From NCBI GenBank assembly GCA_041669745.1, contig JBAYAO010000066.1, positions 1-8,199 of the forward strand: a stretch of DNA of 8,199 nt, written 5' to 3'. The DNA is from JBAZDV01 sp041669745. GTDB lineage: Archaea > Thermoplasmatota > Thermoplasmata > Methanomassiliicoccales > Methanomethylophilaceae. The position numbers and the translations under genes were made by a program. The notes under the pieces were generated by a model. That model saw nothing but the letters and a program-made list of their open reading frames with translations, had not been told where the DNA came from and did no database searches. Below are positions 5,587 through 8,199 of the stretch, one piece after another; within the stretch, counting starts at the first letter, position 1, and each line of letters starts with the position of its first letter.

Positions 5587-6175
5587 CTCTTACCCTCCTT
5601 ATCGTATCTTTTATCAGATCCCCGTCCTTTCTACCGTTTATCTCCACACCGCTGCTTATATCCACGGCGTAAGGCCTGACGAGATCTATCGCTTTTCTGA
5701 CATTGTACATGTTAAGTCCGCCCGCAAGAAAGAAATCTTTCCTGATTCCTCTCACCGATGACCAATCGAAACTGGTTCCAGTACCGCCTGTTCCGCCGTC
5801 GAGCAGCAGCATATCGGCATCTGTATCTGGTATCCCGAACATCCCCTCTTCGTTCATATTCACCGCTTGTATTACCGGCACTGAACTCACAGCCTTCAAT
5901 TTTGATATGTATTCCGATGATTCTTTTCCGTGAAGCTGTATCGCATCTATCGTTCCGTTTCTTACAATTCCAACTATCTCGTCAATCGGGCTGTCCGCGA
6001 ATACACCCACTGGAATGATCGTTCTGTCCAGAAGGGACCGCAGTTCTCTGGCCGTGCCGTGCGAGATCTGCCTTCTGCCTTCTGCGAAGACGAATCCTGC
6101 ATAATCGGGATGTGCCGCATTGACATAATCGATATCGACCTCTCTCCTCAGACCGCATATCTTGACCCTAGTCAT
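5579..6175 (-). CDS. trpF: Phosphoribosylanthranilate isomerase
   Basis: A TIM-barrel enzyme for the Amadori rearrangement of N-(5'-phosphoribosyl)anthranilate to CdRP. From the ATG at 6175 it has 198 residues beginning MTRVKICGLR. The catalytic base Cys7 lies in KICG and the catalytic acid Asp126 in LLLDGG; both numbers match the Thermotoga enzyme as I remember it. The GFVF, QLHG, FLAGGLN and AVDISSGVE segments of the barrel and phosphate site are all present. A GTG at 6184 would extend the frame by three residues. I prefer the ATG because it gives the same 8-base overlap with the preceding stop (ATGACTAG) seen at the next two junctions, puts KICG at the usual distance from the N terminus, and has GGTGATC a few bases upstream. 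Confidence 0.95.
   Translation of the reverse strand: MTRVKICGLRREVDIDYVNAAHPDYAGFVFAEGRRQISHGTARELRSLLDRTIIPVGVFADSPIDEIVGIVRNGTIDAIQLHGKESSEYISKLKAVSSVPVIQAVNMNEEGMFGIPDTDADMLLLDGGTGGTGTSFDWSSVRGIRKDFFLAGGLNMYNVRKAIDLVRPYAVDISSGVEINGRKDGDLIKDTIRRVRDV
5594..5598 (-). promoter_or_regulatory. Ribosome binding site of trpB
   Basis: GGAGG within AAGGAGGGTA on the minus strand precedes the trpB ATG (5586) by seven bases, inside the end of trpF. It decides the trpB start and makes this junction a likely point of efficient re-initiation. Confidence 0.75.
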
Positions 6176-6956
6176 CGGGATCACCGCAAAGCATTTCCAT
6201 CGTACCCCTTCTGTTCTGACTTGACATCAAAGCCCCGCCTACCAGAATGGCATCTGTGCCGATCCCACGCAACTGCCGTATGTCCTCTGGATTGGATATT
6301 CCGGATTCGGACACGAAGATCCTGTCCTTCGGAATGAGTTCCCTGAGTCGCACACTGTTACCGATGTCCACATCGAATGTCCTCAGATCACGATTGTTGA
6401 CACCTATTATCTCTCCGCCTGAATCGACCGCAGTGACTACCTCTTCTTCGGAATGCGCCTCCACTATAGCAGACATGCCCAGTGCGTGCGCTATATCCAG
6501 GTATCTTACCACTGTATCTCTGTCGAGCAGACCGCATATCAACAAAACTGCAGATGATCCCAGAACCTTTGCCTCGTAGATCTGGTACTCATCCACGATG
6601 AAATCTTTCCTTAGGAGCGGAACCTTCACTTCAGACGCGACCATGCTCAGATGTTTACTGTCTCCTCCGAAATAATACGGCTCTGTCAGAACGGATATCG
6701 CGGATGCCCCGAACATCTCGTATTCACGTGCCAACTCAATATACGGATACACATCGGAGATCGTACCCCGCGAAGGAGATGCCTTTTTCAACTCGCATAT
6801 GACGGACATCCCTGGTTTTCTGAGTGCATCTCTGAAAACGAATCTTGAATCGGTGGACAATGACTCTGCCGCAGAGACCATTTCACTCATCGAAACGATG
6901 TCTTTCTCAGCTGCCACCCTGGAGAAGGTACGTCCAACTATGTCATCCATGATCAC
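6168..6956 (-). CDS. trpC: Indole-3-glycerol phosphate synthase
   Basis: A TIM-barrel enzyme that closes the ring of CdRP, with loss of CO2 and water, to give indole-3-glycerol phosphate. It has 262 residues and is monofunctional, since trpF is a separate gene. Visible active-site elements are CELKKASPSRG (Glu55, Lys57), LLRKDFI with the general-acid Lys117, IVEAH with Glu166, GVNNRDL (Asn187/188), VSESGI (Glu217) and ILVGGALM near the end. The chosen start is GTG at 6956. It overlaps the trpD stop by four bases (GTGA) and has AGAGGGG about ten bases upstream. The ATG two codons later (6950), two bases after the trpD stop, is an alternative. The gene ends in TAG, the only amber stop among the genes whose end is visible here. 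Confidence 0.96.
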   Translation of the reverse strand: MIMDDIVGRTFSRVAAEKDIVSMSEMVSAAESLSTDSRFVFRDALRKPGMSVICELKKASPSRGTISDVYPYIELAREYEMFGASAISVLTEPYYFGGDSKHLSMVASEVKVPLLRKDFIVDEYQIYEAKVLGSSAVLLICGLLDRDTVVRYLDIAHALGMSAIVEAHSEEEVVTAVDSGGEIIGVNNRDLRTFDVDIGNSVRLRELIPKDRIFVSESGISNPEDIRQLRGIGTDAILVGGALMSSQNRRGTMEMLCGDPDD

Positions 6957-7975
6957 GGTAAAGCATCCCCTCTGTTTGACAGCTCTATGAAACGTTCGAG
7001 TCTTTCCATGGCCAAACCGCTGTCTATCGTTTCTTCTGCCAGGCCTATGGCATCTTCGATCGTTATGCTCTTTTTTGCGACATAGAGCGCAGCCGCGGAA
7101 TTGAGGACTACGATGTCACGACGCGGTCCCTTCTCCCCCTCAAGTACTTCGCGCAGTATGACGGCGTTTTCCCCAGGGCCGCCTCCGGTTATGTCTTTCT
7201 TCTTGCAGCGTTCTAGTCCGAACTTATCCGGATCGATCTCGTAGTCTACGAATCTTCCGTTCCTGATCTCACATACGGATGTTCGGTCGCTTATGGATAT
7301 CTCGTCCAGACCGTCATGTCCGTGTACGACCATTCCGTCTTTGACCCCGAGATTGTGCATTACCCGAGCCAACGGTCCGACCATCGACCCGTCGTAAACT
7401 CCCATCAGCTGCATGTTCGCCCCCATGGGATTTGTGAGCGGCCCCAGGACGTTGAAGATGGTCCTTATGCCCAACTCCCGTCTCACGGGTGCGACATACT
7501 TCATCGCCGAATGATATCTTTGGGCGAAGAAGAAACATATCCCTATCTCATCCAACAGGTCCACGCATTTCTCGGGCGACACGGATATGTTAACCCCCAG
7601 TGCCTCTAACACATCGGCCGCACCGCATTTACTGGAGGCGGCACGATTGCCGTGTTTTGCTACAGGTACCCCTGCAGCGGATATTACGAATGAGGATGTC
7701 GTGGATATATTGAAGGAATCGGACCCGTCCCCGCCCGTGCCCACTATCTCCAACGCATTCGGATTGTGCAACGGTTTCACGCTGTACTTCCGCATACCCG
7801 CGGCGAATGCGGTGATCTCGTCGACCGTCTCGCCCTTCATGCTTATGGCCGTGAGCAGTGAACTCATCTGAATCTCCGTGGCCTGACCAGTCATTATCTC
7901 ATCCATGACTTTTTCCGCATCCGCGTATGTCAGGTCCTCGTGGTTCGCCACTTTGAGGATGGCCTCTTTGATCAT
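6953..7975 (-). CDS. trpD: Anthranilate phosphoribosyltransferase
   Basis: This enzyme transfers the phosphoribosyl group of PRPP to anthranilate. It has 340 residues, the usual length. The family hallmarks are in order: a helical N-terminal domain, VGTGGDGSDSFNIST (PRPP pyrophosphate-binding GTGGD at 79-83, NIST at 89-92), KHGNRAASSKCGAADVLEALG (107-127), the RRELGIRTIFNVLGPLTNP segment (165-182) and the Mg-binding Asp224-Glu225 pair in GLDEIS. It is not fused to a glutaminase; trpG is a separate gene upstream. The ATG at 7975 overlaps the trpG stop by four bases (ATGA). It is preceded by GGAGGTGA (7987-7980), essentially a full match to the 16S anti-Shine-Dalgarno, four bases before the ATG. 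That suggests strong initiation coupled to trpG. Confidence 0.97.
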   Translation of the reverse strand: MIKEAILKVANHEDLTYADAEKVMDEIMTGQATEIQMSSLLTAISMKGETVDEITAFAAGMRKYSVKPLHNPNALEIVGTGGDGSDSFNISTTSSFVISAAGVPVAKHGNRAASSKCGAADVLEALGVNISVSPEKCVDLLDEIGICFFFAQRYHSAMKYVAPVRRELGIRTIFNVLGPLTNPMGANMQLMGVYDGSMVGPLARVMHNLGVKDGMVVHGHDGLDEISISDRTSVCEIRNGRFVDYEIDPDKFGLERCKKKDITGGGPGENAVILREVLEGEKGPRRDIVVLNSAAALYVAKKSITIEDAIGLAEETIDSGLAMERLERFIELSNRGDALP

Positions 7976-8199
7976 GATCTCACCTCCCTGCGGACGAAAT
8001 TCTCAAGGATCTTCTTGCCGTCCGGCGTAAGTATGGATTCCGGATGGAACTGCAGTCCGAAGACCGGAAACCGCCTGTGTCTTACGGCCATTATATCCCC
8101 ATCCTCGCTTCTCGCCGTGGGTATCAGCTCTTCAGGCATATCCTTCTCCACCACTGCCAACGAATGGTAGCGTCCTGCGCTGATTTCTCCGGGAAGACC
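7972..8199 (-). CDS. trpG: Anthranilate synthase glutamine amidotransferase subunit, C-terminal part
   Basis: Only the last 75 codons are in the window; the frame runs open through the right edge. The visible part shows AGRYHSLAV and GLQFHPESILTPDGKKILENF, the C-terminal signature of class I glutamine amidotransferases of the TrpG/PabA type. It contains the catalytic His and Glu of the Cys-His-Glu triad in FHPES. The nucleophilic Cys lies outside the window. The protein releases ammonia from glutamine for the TrpE subunit, which makes anthranilate from chorismate. The sequence alone could also suit PabA, but the position directly before trpD, with an ATGA overlap, makes TrpG the clear choice. 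trpE is expected just beyond the edge. Confidence 0.93.
   Translation of the reverse strand, partial: GLPGEISAGRYHSLAVVEKDMPEELIPTARSEDGDIMAVRHRRFPVFGLQFHPESILTPDGKKILENFVRREVRS
7980..7987 (-). promoter_or_regulatory. Near-perfect ribosome binding site of trpD
   Basis: On the minus strand GGAGGTGA, four bases before the trpD ATG, lies inside the last codons of trpG. It complements almost the whole archaeal 16S rRNA 3' end (GATCACCTCC), the strongest such site in the window. It fixes the trpD start and shows that the organism uses Shine-Dalgarno initiation inside operons. Confidence 0.8.

Noticed and set aside
4522..5679. A 385-codon open frame on the plus strand, antisense to trpB
   Set aside because: It lies opposite the well-conserved trpB frame, and its translation is rich in Cys, His, Arg and Ser without any family pattern, as expected from a shadow of a real gene.
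6176..6184. GTG at 6184 as the trpF start
   Set aside because: It would add three residues before MTRVKICG. The ATG at 6175 gives the same 8-base overlap as the other junctions and the usual position of the catalytic Cys.
1..8199. CRISPR arrays, insertion sequences, tRNA or rRNA genes
   Set aside because: No regularly spaced long repeats, transposase frames, terminal inverted repeats with target duplications, or cloverleaf-like sequences were seen on reading both strands.

Overview
The window looks like chromosomal DNA from an archaeon, most likely a euryarchaeote. The best marker is a gene for 2-amino-3,7-dideoxy-D-threo-hept-6-ulosonate synthase, the first enzyme of the archaeal (DKFP) route to 3-dehydroquinate. 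It is joined by TATA-like promoter elements, good Shine-Dalgarno sites and very tight gene packing. A methanogen of the Thermoplasmata/Methanomassiliicoccales type is a guess from overall flavour only, not something the sequence proves.

Left part (1-2673). A short reading frame runs off the left edge on the minus strand (1-110, unidentified), followed by about 230 bases without a gene. Then come two plus-strand genes that form a metal-response module. The first is a CsoR/RcnR-family repressor carrying the Cys-His-Cys metal-site pattern of copper sensors. The second is a P1B-type heavy-metal ATPase with a CPC membrane motif and no N-terminal metal-binding domain. The 111 bases between them hold two near-identical 16-bp half-palindromic elements (ATRCCCCC...GGTAT), 23 bp apart, that look like CsoR operators. 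The right-hand one overlaps a TATA-like box. The simplest model is that the repressor blocks the ATPase promoter until metal binds it, and the ATPase then exports the metal.

Middle (2674-2753). The ATPase gene and the biosynthetic cluster converge on an 80-base spacer containing a 12/13-bp inverted repeat, a possible bidirectional terminator.

Right part (2754-8199). Everything is on the minus strand and reads, in transcription order, trpG (5' end outside the window), trpD, trpC, trpF, trpB, trpA, then the ADH synthase gene. The trp genes are translationally coupled: 4-nt overlaps at G/D and D/C, and exactly 8-nt overlaps at C/F, F/B and B/A. Together they convert chorismate (with the expected trpE beyond the right edge) through anthranilate, phosphoribosyl-anthranilate, CdRP and indole-glycerol phosphate to tryptophan. 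The ADH synthase gene follows trpA after about 80 bases, with its own promoter-like sequence, and links entry into the aromatic pathway to its tryptophan branch.

The enzymes appear intact. The one notable catalytic substitution is in TrpA, where the usual loop aspartate (Asp60 in Salmonella numbering) is glutamate. No CRISPR array, insertion sequence, tRNA or rRNA was seen.
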